Shown in pieces: positions 47,043 to 59,079 of a stretch of DNA of 64,000 nucleotides. The position numbers and the translations under genes were made by a program. Under the pieces are notes generated by a model. It was not told the DNA's origin and searched no databases. It worked only from the letters and a program-made list of their open reading frames with translations. Numbering within the stretch: the stretch's first letter is position 1; the number at the start of each line of letters is the position of its first letter. The DNA lies in assembly GCF_029867415.1 (NCBI RefSeq), contig NC_081183.1, positions 55,130,336 to 55,194,335 of the forward strand, read 5' to 3'. This DNA comes from Vicia villosa. Taxonomy: Eukaryota; Streptophyta; Magnoliopsida; Fabales; Fabaceae.

Positions 47043-47775
47043 GCATGGTTGTTGAGGATTTGAGTGAGAGAGATGAACTTTGGCTGCCTTTAGACTTGAG
47101 AATTTAGGGTTGGCCGTACAAATGATATGAGAATGAGCAAAAATGGAAAATGAAATGTTTATCTATGTATGGGGATGGGTCGGGTCGACCAACAGACCCA
47201 AATTTGGGAATTTTTACAGCAGTAGGTCGACCTAATTGAGGGCTGGGTCGACCTAACAGAAGAGCCCTAAAAAAAATCAAATTAGGTCGACCTAAAAGAA
47301 GGGTAGGTCGACGTAACTGGACATTTTATGTTTTCTGTTGAAAAATAACTTCTGTAGGTCGACTCAGATGCAAAATAGGTCGACCTAAATTGCTTAAATT
47401 GTTGAAAATGCCTTGGTGATGTTTATATATGATGGATTTATGCCTAGTTTCTTGCTTGTATGCTCAAAACATGATATGTTATGGATAATGATGAGATACA
47501 CATACAAGTAAGAGAGATATATGGATGAAGTCACTATAAGCATGTTAATTGATAGCATATTATAGTATCAATAATATTTTTGGAAGTGAACAACAAACAT
47601 GTTACCGCCTTCTCAATATGTAGGTGTCTCGTCATCATTTCATAGAATCCTCTAGTCAATGTGGAATGATGCCTGATTTGATGATGAACTACCTTTATAC
47701 TAAAAGAAATGTTAGCTTGAGTATAATCAATATATATATAAAGTAAAGGAATAAAATTAAGAGAAACAAACGTAA
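47043..47775 (-). other. Cop-C 3' non-coding DNA (right part) with GTCGAC palindromes
   Basis: Lies between Sire-D and the end of Cop-C pol. At 47169-47390 it has about seven AGGTCGACCT-like sites related to the cluster in the Cop-C LTRs. No ORF is supported. Confidence 0.7.
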
Positions 47776-50700
47776 TTAGCCCAAATTAGAGATATCTAAT
47801 ATCCCTAATTCCCTACGAATGTTGAAGAACTGCTCCGTTACTAGAGGTTTAGTGAAGATGTCAGCTAGTTGCTTCTTGCTCTCTACATGTTCAAATGTAA
47901 CGTCTCCTTTCTCTACATGATCTCTTAGGAAGTGATGCCTTATTTCAATATTCTTGGTTCGTGAGTGTAAGACAGGATTCTTGCTCAAGTTTATGGCACT
48001 TGTGTTGTCGCACATGATAGGTATACGATCAAGCTTAATACCAAAGTCAATGAGTTGTTGCTTGAGCCATAATATCTGAGCACAGCAGCTTCCGGCAGCT
48101 ACATATTCTGCCTCAACAGTAGATAATGCAAATGATACTTGTTTCTTGCTATGCCAGCTTATTAATGAATTTGAGAATAGATGACATGTTCCACTGGTGC
48201 TCTTTCTGTCGGATTTGCAGCCAACAAAGTCTGGGTCGGAGAATCCCACCAAATAACACTCATTGCCTTTAGGATACCATAGGCCATATGTAGTAGTTCC
48301 ACGTAGATATCGCATAATTCTTTTGACAGCCTTTAAGTGTAATTCCTTTGGACAAGATTGATATCTTGCACACATACATACACTAAACATGATGTCTGGT
48401 CTTGAGGCTGTAAGATACAATAGTGAACCTATCATACCTCGGTACAATTTCACATCAGCCTCTTTACCTTTCTCATCTTTGTCTAGGTTACAATTTGTTG
48501 CCATAGGTGTGTCAATCTCCTTTGCCTCACTCATTCCAAATCTTTTAAGCAACTCTGTACAGTACTTGGTTTGACTTACGAAAGTTCCATGACTAAGTTG
48601 CTTGATTTGTAGGCCAAGGAAGAAATTTAGCTCTCCCATGAGACTCATCTCAAATTCACTCTGCATAAGCTTAGAAAATTCTTTGACAAGTTTGGCATTA
48701 GTCGACCCAAATATAATATCATCTACATAAACTTGAACTAAGAGTACATTTTTATCTTTTCTTTTAATGAAGAGAGTAGTGTCAACTTTACCCCTAGAGT
48801 ATCCTTGACTAAGTAGAAATTTGCTCAACCGTTCGTACCAAGCCCGAGGGGCTTGTTTGAGACCATATAGAGCATGTTTCAGCTTATAAACATGAGTTGG
48901 ATACATGTAATTCTCAAAGCCAGGTGGCTGAGCGACATAGACCTCTTCATTTATATAGCCATTTAGAAAGGCACTTTTAACATCCATTTGGAATAGTTTG
49001 AAATCTTTTGAACAAGCATAGGCAAGTAAGAGGCGAATAGCTTCGAGACGTGCTACGGGAGCGTATGTCTCTTCATAATCAATACCTTTCTCTTGATTAT
49101 AACCTTGGGCAACTAATCTAGCTTTGTTTCTAGTAATAACGCCATTTTCATCAAGTTTGTTACGAAAAACCCATCTAGTGCCGATTACTTATGATCTCCC
49201 AGATGAGGGACTAGGTCCCAAACATCATTCCGTTTAAATTGGTTTAATTCTTCTTGCATGGCCATTAGCCAATGCTCATCAAGTAATGCGTCCTTAGCGT
49301 TTTTCAGCTCAACTTGTGAAACAAAGGCAAAATGATGACAAAAGTTACTTATCTTGGAGCGTGTTGTAACACCCTTTGAGATGTCCCCTATTATGTTGTC
49401 AATTGGATGATCTTTCACATTTGTCCAGGCCTTAGGAAGTTCTTCATTGTTTGAGATGCTTTCTTTTTCATTATCATCATGAGACTCATCTTTCTCTTTC
49501 TCAGCATCTTTCTTCACAATAGTTTCACTCTCGTCTTCCTTATCTTTGACAATGTCTTCAGTAGATGGACCGGCACTATCAAAAGATAGACCTTTCTCGA
49601 CATATTTTGTATAAGATTCATCAAATGACACATGTACTGACTCTTCTACTATAAGTAATCTTTTGTTGTATATCCTATATGCTTTGCTAGATTGTGAGTA
49701 ACCAAGAAAGATGCCTTCATCAGCTTTAGCATCGAATTTCCCAAGATTATCCTTACCATTGTTCAATACAAAACACTTGCAACCGAATACATGGAGATGT
49801 GACACATTTGGTTTTCTATCCTTTAGTAATTCATATGGCGTTTTGTTTAGTATAGGACGTATTATTATCCTATTCAAAACATAACACGCGGTGCTAATCG
49901 CGTCAGCCCAGAAATACTTAGGTAGACTACCCTCATTTAGCATTGTTCTTGCCAACTCCTCTAGAACACGATTTTTACGTTCAACCACTCCGTTTTGTTG
50001 TGGTGTTCTAGGAGCTGAAAAGTTATGCTCAATTCCATGTTTATCACAGTATTTTTCAAAAAGATAATTTTCAAATTCTCCACCGTGATCACTTCGAATT
50101 GCAACTATTTTTGTGTTCATTTTATTTTGACATAATCTTGCAAATTGCACGAAAGCTGGAAAAGTTTGATCCTTACCAGGTAGAAAGATTGTCCAACAAA
50201 ATCTAGAGTAATCATCGACAATGACAAAACCATAGATGTTTCCACCTATGCTTTTAGTCCTTGAAGGGCCAAAGAGATCCATGTGAAGGAGTTCAAGAGG
50301 GCGTGATGTTGAAACCACGTTCTTTGATTTAAACGAGGTTTTCGTTTGCTTTCCCTTTTGACAAGCATCACATAGATGATCTTTTGAAAACTTTATTTTT
50401 GGTAAGCCGATTACTAAGTCTTTTGTGACAACCTTGTTAAGTAAGTCAAAATTTATGTGGGCGGGGCGTCTATGCCAAAGCCATGAGTCTTCGCCTAGAG
50501 CAATTAGACACTTGGTACTAGACTTAGATACTTCGTCCAAGTTTAGCATATAGATGTTGTTTACTCTTAAGCCATTAAACATAACATCTCTTTTCTTAGT
50601 ATGTTCTATTGTGCAGCCAGAATTTATAAATGTCACTTTGAAATCTTTGTCGCACAATTGACTTATACTTAAGAGATTATGTTTAAGACCTTCTACTAGC

Positions 50701-50936
50701 AATACATCAGTTATAGTTGTGGTAGAGGGGTTACCTACACTTCTTTTACCAAGTATAGCTCCCCGATTGTCATCTCCATAGGTGACATACCCCTTTTTCT
50801 TTGCGTGAAACTCAACGAAAAGAGATATGTCTCCCGTCATGTGTCTTGAACATCCGCTATCAAGGAACCACAACCTTTCGGCAATGTCAAGACACTTTTC
50901 CTGCAAAATTAATTTAGAGAGGGAGGTCCCCAATTT
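47776..50936 (-). pseudogene. pol: Cop-C pol with one frameshift
   Basis: The upstream frame (49185-50936) has protease WFLDSGCSRHMTG; an integrase zinc module with WHRRPAH and CDACQKGK (the usual LGH is changed to PAH, though both His remain); and catalytic integrase residues in LLHMDLFGP, RSDHGGEFEN and PQQNGVVERKNR. A frame change at about 49185, just before the reverse transcriptase segment IGTRWVF, ends it. The downstream frame continues with [12 protein letters not shown] (48987), YVDDIIFG and RNase H (STVEAEY), ending at 47776. One indel is the only lesion I can see. The pol frame overlaps the gag end by about 28 bp. Confidence 0.9.
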
Positions 50937-52648
50937 TCATTGGGTCCTTGGTAGTGAGTACATAATTTGTTGCACTTGGGCAACCATTGAAATACTCCTT
51001 TAGGAACCAAAATCCTCCTAAATTTGCATTTTTCAATGGTATGACCCTTTTTGCAACAATAGTGACATGTAATATGATGAGAATATGCTGTTTTGCTAGT
51101 TGATACTTTTGGTACAAAAGTGTATTTACTATATAAAGGAGTATACGATCTTTTGAACTTATTTGGATCAACCGCAAAAGTCACTTTTGGTTGTAGAGCC
51201 TTGTCTAATTTGGCTTTTAGATCTCTTACTTCTTTTTGCCAAATATGACATGTCTCACAACCAAACCATGATGTAGGATCTATCTCAACTTTATCCTTTT
51301 GAATATCTAGCATAGATTGTTTTAAAGCTTCCATATCCTTTTTGGTTTTCTCAACTTTTGATTCAAGATATGAAAAGATTTTCTTATTTGAGGCCAAAAG
51401 TTTGAAAGCTTCAATTGCATCTCTATGTAATTCTTCAAAAGCAAGTTTTAATTGAGAATGAGATACTTTATCTACAAGTTCAGGTTTAAGATGACTTACA
51501 CGTTTCTTTTTCTTGTGTTGATGAGCCATAAGACATAAGTTTGTTGATTCTTCTTCATCGCTTGATGAGCTTTCACTCGATGAATCACTTTCCCATGCTA
51601 TGTAGGCTCTTCTAGATTTGTTGTGACCTTTGCTTTGGTTCTTCTCTTTCTCCTTCTTAAGGTATGGACAATCCGGTTTGTAGTGACCGACTTTGCCACA
51701 ATTGAAGCAAGGACCTTTGATCTTTCCTTTGTTATTGTCATCTTGTTTGAACTTGTTTGATTGCTTTCTATAGTTGATCAAGCCTTTGTCGGAATGTTTT
51801 GCTCCATTTTTCTTTAAGTATTTGTTGTATCTTCGCACAAATAGTCCCATTTCCTCATCATCGAAGTCTTCATCAGTACTTGTATCACTATCCTCTAGCT
51901 CTTGATTTGAGGTCTTGGAGCTTGAAGCTTTTAGAGCTATTGACTTCTTCTCTACCTCTTTCTCCATGTTCTTCTCTTTCTTTGCCCTTTTCTCATGCAT
52001 GTCAAGGCATTTAAGATGTTGTTCATGTTCTTCTAGTTTACCAAAGAGAGTGGTGATGTCTAAGGTGTTTAGATCAATTGCTTCCTTTATTGCCGTAACC
52101 TTGGGTTGCCATTCCCTATTCAAGCATCTCAAGATTTTGTTAGTAGCAACTGCATTGGAAACAGGTCTATCAAGAGAGTTTAAACGATTTTTCAAATAAA
52201 CGAATCTATTTTGCATGTTTTCGATGGATTCACCATCTTCCATGTGAAAGAGTTCGAACTCTTGAGTTAACGTATTGATTCTAGCTAGTTTGACATCATC
52301 CGTTCCCTCATGGGCAACTTGCAATGTGTCCCACATAGCTTTAGCGGATCTACAATGGGAAACGCGATAGTATTCATCAACTCCTAAAGCTGAGATTAGA
52401 ATGTTTCTCGCTTTCCAATCGTATCCATATCTCTTTTCATCTTCAGCATCCCAAGTATTTTCTGGTTTTGGAACAACGGCACCAGCTGCATTTGTCATGG
52501 TGATCTGAAAGGGACCATTGACAATTGCTGTCCAGATGTTCCTATCAACGGCATTGATGTGAACACACATACAATCCTTCCAATAGCCATAGTTTTCACC
52601 GTTGAAAACTGGAGCTCTATTGTGAGCCCCTTTAGGTCCTGAAGCCAT
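50909..52648 (-). CDS. gag: Cop-C gag, intact frame with two zinc knuckles
   Basis: About 579 codons from the ATG at 52648 (MASGPKG); the open frame reaches back to 52702 but without an ATG and into the primer site. The N-terminal part has APVFNGENYGYWKD and the following copia gag helices. Zinc knuckle 1 is CFNCGKVGHYKPDC (about residue 320) and zinc knuckle 2 is CHYCCKKGHTIEKC near the C-terminus (about residue 530), with a serine/acidic stretch and a coiled-coil-like segment between. Two knuckles distinguish it from Sire-A gag. It ends at TAA 50909-50911, and pol follows in the -1 frame relative to gag. Confidence 0.9.
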   Translation of the reverse strand: MASGPKGAHNRAPVFNGENYGYWKDCMCVHINAVDRNIWTAIVNGPFQITMTNAAGAVVPKPENTWDAEDEKRYGYDWKARNILISALGVDEYYRVSHCRSAKAMWDTLQVAHEGTDDVKLARINTLTQEFELFHMEDGESIENMQNRFVYLKNRLNSLDRPVSNAVATNKILRCLNREWQPKVTAIKEAIDLNTLDITTLFGKLEEHEQHLKCLDMHEKRAKKEKNMEKEVEKKSIALKASSSKTSNQELEDSDTSTDEDFDDEEMGLFVRRYNKYLKKNGAKHSDKGLINYRKQSNKFKQDDNNKGKIKGPCFNCGKVGHYKPDCPYLKKEKEKNQSKGHNKSRRAYIAWESDSSSESSSSDEEESTNLCLMAHQHKKKKRVSHLKPELVDKVSHSQLKLAFEELHRDAIEAFKLLASNKKIFSYLESKVEKTKKDMEALKQSMLDIQKDKVEIDPTSWFGCETCHIWQKEVRDLKAKLDKALQPKVTFAVDPNKFKRSYTPLYSKYTFVPKVSTSKTAYSHHITCHYCCKKGHTIEKCKFRRILVPKGVFQWLPKCNKLCTHYQGPNENWGPPSLN

Positions 52649-52688
52649 CTTTCCAATAAGTGTTTCACGTAGCACGGAATAAACCAGA

Positions 52689-52701
52689 GCTCTTGATGCC
52701 A
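52689..52701 (-). other. Primer-binding site, tRNA-iMet-like (Cop-C)
   Basis: Minus-strand TGGCATCAAGAGC, 2 bp from the LTR. It has one base more than the site of Sire-A and matches the initiator-Met type imperfectly. Confidence 0.75.
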
Positions 52702-52703
52702 CT

Positions 52704-54197
52704 TGTTAGACGCTAGGCTTAAGGATCTAGAGGGGGGGTGAATAGATCTCACAGAGTTTTTCGGAATTATTTCAAACTTAAGCGAAAGCGGTTCTGAATC
52801 GACTTGCGTCTATTCTGGACCACTATTGCAAGGGTTGTATATGTGCTAGAACCACAAGATAATTGGGATTAACAATGAAAGGATATGTTATCGAATCAAT
52901 TCGTTACACTAAAGAAAATCGATTAACTTCTAATTTGATAAACTTTGGTTTGCAATGCAGTAATAATGGAAGAAGCGAAAAGACAAACACTTGGTGATAA
53001 TGTTCAAATTGATGGTGATTCAATGTGTGGTGAATTATGATGTTTATGTAAGTTCTTAATTCACAATTTTAACACTTGAATCGTTTGTCAATTTGCAATT
53101 ATAACCAAGTATGAACAGAACGTAAATGAAAAGATAAAAGCGACAAGAACACGATATTTGTTTAGGCAGTTCGTCGATCGTCCTCACTACGACTACGTCT
53201 GCCCCCAATTCCAAACTGAAATTGGGAAATCGTCCATTAATGTTGAAAGTAGTTTATACAAAGAAGATAACAAAGCGATAAACAATAATCCAAATTTATC
53301 GATCCTTTGAATCTTCTTCCCCCTTAATCTTGAGCCAGATTAAGGTCTTCCAAGAGCTTCACTTTGATCCCTTTTTGCAGTGTCTTGAATTGCTTGAACA
53401 CTTGTTCTTCAATCTTCACACTCAGCTGGATCCTTGATGAAGCCTCTTGATAAAAACCCCCAAAATTCACCAATCTTAGAGGACAAAACCCTCAGATTTT
53501 ATTCACCAAAAACCCCACAAATCTTCACCCACTAGGAATCTTCAATTCCGTTCCATGGACGTTATCGATCTTGAACGCAAGCCCTCAACGCAAAAATGAT
53601 TGTGTGTAGTTGTGTTGGAGTTGTGTCGATGATCGAAGATGAGAAGCCTTTGTGTATCTTTCAGTTGTTGGTGTTGTTTTTAAACTTCAATAATGACATT
53701 ATATCATATATATGAGAGCTGATCAGTTGGAGCATAGCAGATCAGCATTTTTGGCATTTTTGATCAAATAGGTCGACCTCTTGTAGTGTTTAGGTCGACC
53801 TAACAGAGCTGGATTAAACTTGGATGAAATTCTTCCCAGTTAGGTCGACCTGTTGAAGGTTTAGGTCGACCAGAATCCTGTTGAGATACGTTCTGAAGAC
53901 TTTTCTTCAGTTTAGGTCGACCTAGTTGTGTGAGTCGACCTAACAGTGAGCTGTGTAAATTTCATCAATTTAGGTCGACCTGGATTGTGAGTAGGTCGAC
54001 CTGTCTGTGTCAATTCTGAATCTTTCTTGTTTTCCTTGTTTTGGGTCGACCTAGATACAGAGCAGGTCGACTTGCTTTGTCTTGAATGGCCAAACTTGCT
54101 TTTCCTTGAGTTCTTTTGCTTGTGCCTTGTTGCTTGTTTGCTTGTGGAGTTTGCCATGGATCAAAAACACCTTTGTAAGTGTGGGCTTGTATTCACA
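52704..54197 (-). repeat. Cop-C 5' LTR (1494 bp)
   Basis: Paired with 32357-33853 and followed by the TGTTT duplication at 54198-54202. It contains the AGGTCGACCT cluster at about 53765-54075. Confidence 0.93.
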
Positions 54198-54375
54198 TGT
54201 TTCTCCCCCTTTTTGTCATAAAATCAAAAAGCATAAAAGATTCAGATGAAAGACACAAAATGAAGAAAGCAATTTCATTTATAATCAGAAGGAGAGTACA
54301 AAACAGATGCAATTGATAGTCAAACAGATGCAAGAAACAAAGAAAAACTACTAAGACACAAGACTCAGACTAAGA

Positions 54376-56741
54376 CTAGTTAAGCTTAGAGGCTAAGGCT
54401 GCTAGTAGATTCTTGATCTCAGTTGTGTCTTCTGCTTGCTTCTTGGAAGCTTCCTCAGATCTTTGCATCCAGGTTCTGAATTCCTCATTTGTCTCATCTT
54501 GCTTGTCCAAACGACTGGACACAGAAGCTTGATTCTACTGAAGTTCCTTCAGCGTTTCCAGCACTACAGAGGTTGAAGGAGCATCTGTTGGAGCAGAGGC
54601 TTGAACCATCTGGCCATCAGCAGGATTCTTCTTAAGAGAATTCTCCTGGAACCATTCAAATAGCATCTCAAAGTCTCCAGTCAGAACTTTAAACTTAGAA
54701 GGAATCAGAGGCTTATTTTCAGTCCATACAACTAGAGGCAGAGGATTATCAACTTCCATCTCATCAACAAATGGAGCTTCTTCTAGAGGCTTCCAGTCCA
54801 TAATGGGATGAAAGTACTTTCCAGCACCATACTCCAAAGCCAGTCCAGCAGGAACAGGAGCAGCATCAAGACAATCATTCTGGAGATCTAGAAAGTCTGT
54901 TTGCACATCTTCAAGGAAAGCTTTCCAAAGCTTCCCAACAGCCCCATGATCCAGCTTGGGGTCATGGGCAACCTTCAGATACTCTAACTTTGTCTGTACC
55001 TTATGTTTTATTTCAAAACGCATATCAACAGAAGGTGGTGGAGGGTTGGTTCTGACAATGGTTATTGGATCTTCTGGGTTGGAGATGAAATAGGGTTCAG
55101 GGGCTCTTTCAAACAGAAGAGAAGGGTTTGAAAATGATGGGAGAGGTGTAGATTCTGCTTCGTTGTCAGAGTCTAAGACCATAGCAACTAGGTCAGATGA
55201 TGTTGATGGTGAAGAAGGGTCAGATATTGGTGAGATTGGTTTAGGGATAGAGGAGGTTGGTTGAGGTTGAGAAGTGGAGAAGATATTTTTCAGATGGAAT
55301 TGTTGGGAAAATAATATTGAGAAGTTTGGGGTTCATAATTTGTGGTTCAGAATGAAGTGGGCATTTTCCTTTTGATATGGTGGAAGAAGATGGAATTTCA
55401 GAGGATGGTAGTTTTTGTTGAGAGGGAAGGTCAGAATCAGAGTGTAAACTAGAAGTGTCTACACTATCAATGTCTTCTATTAACTTTTTAAGTTGTTCAG
55501 AAGTTCTAGGGATTTTGAGAGAGAGAGAGAGAGAAGATCAGCTGTTGATACTTGTTCAGAACTATTAATAGGTACAGAATCAGAAATAGTAATACCTGAA
55601 GGTTTCTTCTGCTTCTTAGCTTTCTTTGTAGCAGGACCTTCTCCAACAGTCTTTCTCTTCTTCTTCTCTTTCTTCTTCTTATCTCTTTTGATTAGTTCAT
55701 CCAGATTTGGAAGATTTCTTCCACGAAGCCAAGCAGGATCAAATTCTAACTTGTCTCTTACACAAGATTTCAGATAGAAAAGGACAGAGTCTGAAAGTTC
55801 TTCCTTGAAGAACAGCTGGAAATCAGCAACTGGAATTCTTCTGACCAGAATATCATTTACCACGGTTGGAGTAGAGAGGACCTTTCCAATTAATTGCATT
55901 CTCCTCAGAGTATGGGAAGTCAGAGTACTCCCACTAACAGTAATCAAATCTTTAACTGAGCCAGCTTCTTTCAGAGCATCAATCAGACCACTCTCTGTCA
56001 GAATGTCTAATATCAGCCTTCCCATAGGAATGGTGTTCTTCTTGATCTTAGGATACTTCAGACGTTCTGCTTCTCTTGAGTCTTTCACATGAGTCCTCAG
56101 ATGATGGAACAGAATGTGAGGTAAATCAACTCTCATACCCTTTCTAATGCAGTACAGAAGGAACTGCTGGTCTTGATTTATATAGGTTGCAGAAACAGTT
56201 GATTTTCTGTGGTTGATAGTTCCCAGAATGATCTTAGCCCAAACTCTGTATGAAAGCTTCAGATCCTTGGTGTTTGGTGAACCTTTACCAGATGTAAAGA
56301 TTTCTGGGTAAACTGTTTCCCAATCTGTTCTTCTAGGAATAGCGCCAGTTACTCCACCCAAGCCTTGGAGATTCAATAACTTCCTTATGAGATTCTCACT
56401 AATTGAAATCTCTTTCCCTAAGATGAAGGAGATAATGGTGTTGGGGGTGACGGTAGCATGAGACCAAAAATCCTTTACTAAATCAGGGTAAACTGGTCCA
56501 ATGAGACGATCAAAGTAATTTGCCCAGCCTTGAACTAACATGTTCGTCTTGATGTTGAGTTATGCGCTTGAAGATTTTCAAAATCTGCCATGAGTTCATA
56601 GAGAACTTCTAAATCTGCGTATGGAATCAAACAAGATTTTATAGGTTCTGTGAATGCTGGTTTCTCTTGTTGTTGGGCATAAGCAGGTTACTGTTGTTGT
56701 TGAAGCTGAGATGCAGACAGGTTTGGTGAAGACGAAGCCAT
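54376..56741 (-). pseudogene. Sire-B ORF3 (env-position protein), broken
   Basis: Homologue of Sire-A ORF3. The ATG at 56741 (MASSSP) starts a frame that hits a stop within about 25 codons and then a frameshift. The main N-terminal domain (GWANYFDRLIGPVYPDLVKDF ... VTPNTIISFILGK) is open from 56541 to 55480, ending after a basic segment rich in KKKEKKKRK. A serine/proline-rich hinge (55183-55479) has further breaks. The C-terminal part is open from 55182 to 54535, with an in-frame TAG and then the final TAG at 54376-54378. Between the Cop-C duplication and the ORF (54203-54375) lies 3' non-coding DNA. Confidence 0.75.
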
Positions 56742-57265
56742 TGATGAAGAGGAATTCAAAAATCTGGGTTGCTTAGGTTTAAGGTTTTGGTAGAGACGAA
56801 ACAGAGAGCAAAAATGCATAAACAATGAAGATAATGAAGGAGTGAAAGGAGAGAAAATGAAGATGTAATGAGTTTATATAGACACGGATTTGAAAATGAA
56901 ATTCAATGAGATTCTGAATGCAACGGTTACAGAATATGAATCAATCACATTTAATGTTGAGAGACGTTAAAGTAGATAGCATGAGATTTGAAAAGATTTG
57001 CACAGTTACCTAGGGTGACATCTCATCAACTGCACGCATGCTTGTCCCTTCTGATGAACATGTGGTCATCATCTGGAATAGCTGGTGACAGCTGTTTTGA
57101 TTTAACAGAAGTTCTGAGTCATACTTAGACATATGAAACGTTAGTGATAACAGATTCAGAGTATCCATATGAACATACATGATCAGAACATCTGATAGGT
57201 AAAATACGCAAATAAATGAATCAGCATCTTCAGTCTAATCCATATATCAGATCATCTCAACACCT
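56742..57265 (-). other. Sire-B spacer between pol and ORF3
   Basis: Non-coding. On the minus strand a TATA box lies at 56873-56882, followed by a CT-rich leader and the ORF3 ATG about 135 bp further on, paralleling Sire-A. Confidence 0.7.
56873..56882 (-). promoter_or_regulatory. TATA box before Sire-B ORF3
   Basis: Minus-strand CTATATAAAC precedes a CT-rich stretch with CTTCATTTTCTCTCC. The distance to the ORF3 ATG is about 135 bp, close to the 125 bp in Sire-A. Confidence 0.5.
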
Positions 57266-58331
57266 TCATTCTGGGCATAAGTCCATACTGATGTTCTTCA
57301 GAATGAACTTAAACCTATCTTCAACAAGGGGTTTTGTAAAGATATCAGCCCACTGATGGTCTGTATCTATAAAGTTTAAAGAAAGAACACCCTTCTGAAC
57401 ATAGTCCCCAATAAAGTGATGTTTAATCTATATATGTTTAGCTTTAGAATGTAAAATAGGATCTTTAGATAAACAAATAGCAGAAGTATTATCACAGAAT
57501 ATAGGAATGTTACTCTCATATATCTAATAGTCTTCTAACTGACTTTTCATCCAGAGCATCTGTGCACTACATCCAGCAGCAGCTACATATTTTGCTTCTG
57601 TTGTAGAGAGAGCAATAGTTGCCTGCTTCTTGCTGTACCAGGAGATCAGGTTACTTCCCAGAAACTGACAGCTTCTAGAAGTACTTTTCCTTTCAACTCT
57701 ATCTCCAGCGTAATCAGCATCACAATATCCTACTAAGTTGTATTCTTCAGATCTTCTGTAGACTAAACCAACATTAGTAGTACCTTTCAGATACCTAAGA
57801 ATTCTTTTAACAGCAGTTAAGTGAGTTTATCTAGGATCTGATTGGAATCTAGCACACAAGCAAACACTGAATAAAATATTAGGTCTAGAAGCAGTCAGAT
57901 AGAGAAGAGATCCTATCATTCCTCTGTAGATCTTTTGATCTACCTTCTTGCTTACCTCATCCTTACCTAAGACGCAAGTTGGATACATTGGTGTTTTAGC
58001 TTCTTTGCTTTCAGATAATCTGAACTTCTTCTGAAGTTCTTTGACATACTTAGTCTGATGAACATAAGTTCCTTCAGCAGTTTGGTTGATCTGAATGCCT
58101 AAGAAATACTTGAATTCTCCCATCATGCTCATTTCAAATTCTGCCTGCATAGACTTAGCAAAATCCTTTCCAAGTGTAGCATTAGATGTTCCAAAAATAA
58201 TATCATCAACATAAATTTGACAAATTAAAATATCCTTTTTATACGATTTACAGAAGAGAGTTGTGTCTACTTTTCCTCTTGTGAAACCATTATCCAGAAG
58301 GAAAGAACTTAATCTTTCATACCAAGCTCCA
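57266..58331 (-). pseudogene. pol: Sire-B pol, RT C-terminal part and RNase H
   Basis: Starts abruptly at AWYERLSSFLL inside reverse transcriptase, then has YVDDIIFG, and runs to a TAA at about 57827-57829 that replaces a Glu codon found in Sire-A and Sire-D. RNase H sequence continues (reversed STTEAEY-type and IEIKHHF-type stretches) to the stop at 57266-57268. The upstream part of pol is absent because the element is truncated. Confidence 0.85.
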
Positions 58332-58510
58332 TCAGTGACCTGAGATACTATACGCGACTGTTCTCGTCGGACGGATGTGTGTTGTGCTGTCCTCCCAAGA
58401 ATGTGTCTATCCGGGCCGTGGGTCATGATGTCAACATTATGATACAAAAAAGCTCGATTTAGATACTGTGTATTTATAAATAAACAACAAAATAAAAACA
58501 GAAAATTACT

Positions 58511-58653
58511 CTTCCTAGATGCATCTACGGAAGTATGATATTTACAAAACACTCAATTTTTCCGTAGATGCATCTACGGAAGTACCTTTGCTTCCATAGA
58601 TGTATCTACGGAACGCACCAACGTTCATCTCTTCCGTAGATGGATCTACGGAA
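58511..58653. repeat. Palindrome cluster 1 (four copies of a 22-bp palindrome)
   Basis: The half-site is TTCCGTAGATG followed by its own reverse complement. The copy at 58560-58581 is perfect; those at about 58511, 58592 and 58632 have one to three changes. Confidence 0.88.
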
Positions 58654-59079
58654 ACAACTGAAACTCAGAAACGCAACAATGGCGTCTGAGTCAGTCCAGC
58701 CACTACAAAACCTATTTTTGGTGGCTTGATCATCTGTTTAAAACGTCAAACAAACCTTACATTGTCTCTAAACACTATTGCTAAACCTATCAATTTATTT
58801 CTACACCTAAATATCACATTACAATTCAATTTCAAAACTACTCTAAATTAATTAATAATTCGAAAAACTTACCGATTAAAGTTGATGCTGAAGTTGCTAA
58901 ACCTTGTTTGAAGTTGATGTTGACAAGAAATTTGAAGTAGAACTTGAAAGAGATTTGAGGTTGAACTTGAAAGAGATTTGAAGTTGAGAGAGATGAGAAG
59001 AGTTTGTGTTTGTGTTTGAGTTTGAAATGAAGAGAATGAAGGAGGGGAAAGGTCTGGCGGGAGTTATAACACCAAACCT

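Larger units (their letters stand above)
32357..54197 (-). mobile_element. Cop-C, minus-strand Ty1/copia element with nested Sire-D
   Basis: LTRs at 32357-33853 (3') and 52704-54197 (5') begin TGTTAGACG and end ATTCACA on the plus strand. The target duplication TGTTT is at 32352-32356 and 54198-54202. Without Sire-D the element is about 9 kb. It has gag with two zinc knuckles, a pol with one frameshift, an initiator-Met-type primer site and several tract-like C-runs at its 3' end; no ORF3 is present. These traits fit a Sirevirus-related copia lineage distinct from Sire-A. By eye its LTRs differ at about 33 of 1495 positions. Confidence 0.93.
30735..58331 (-). mobile_element. Sire-B, minus-strand Sirevirus, 5'-truncated and interrupted
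   Basis: Its 3' LTR is at 30735-31817, followed (reading rightward) by the polypurine tract and 3' non-coding DNA to 32356, then the Cop-C insertion (32357-54197), then more 3' non-coding DNA, ORF3 (54376-56741) and the reverse transcriptase/RNase H end of pol (57266-58331). At about 58331 homology to Sirevirus pol stops inside the reverse transcriptase motif RAWYERL. The 5' LTR, gag, protease, integrase and half of reverse transcriptase are therefore missing. Confidence 0.88.

Noticed and set aside
50909..50936. A programmed -1 frameshift between Cop-C gag and pol
   Set aside because: The overlap is only about 28 bp, no standard slippery heptamer is in the gag frame, and there is only one copy to compare.
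57827..58552. A 241-residue gene fusing an N-terminal novel segment to reverse transcriptase
   Set aside because: It crosses the Sire-B truncation junction at about 58331, and the two halves have different origins.
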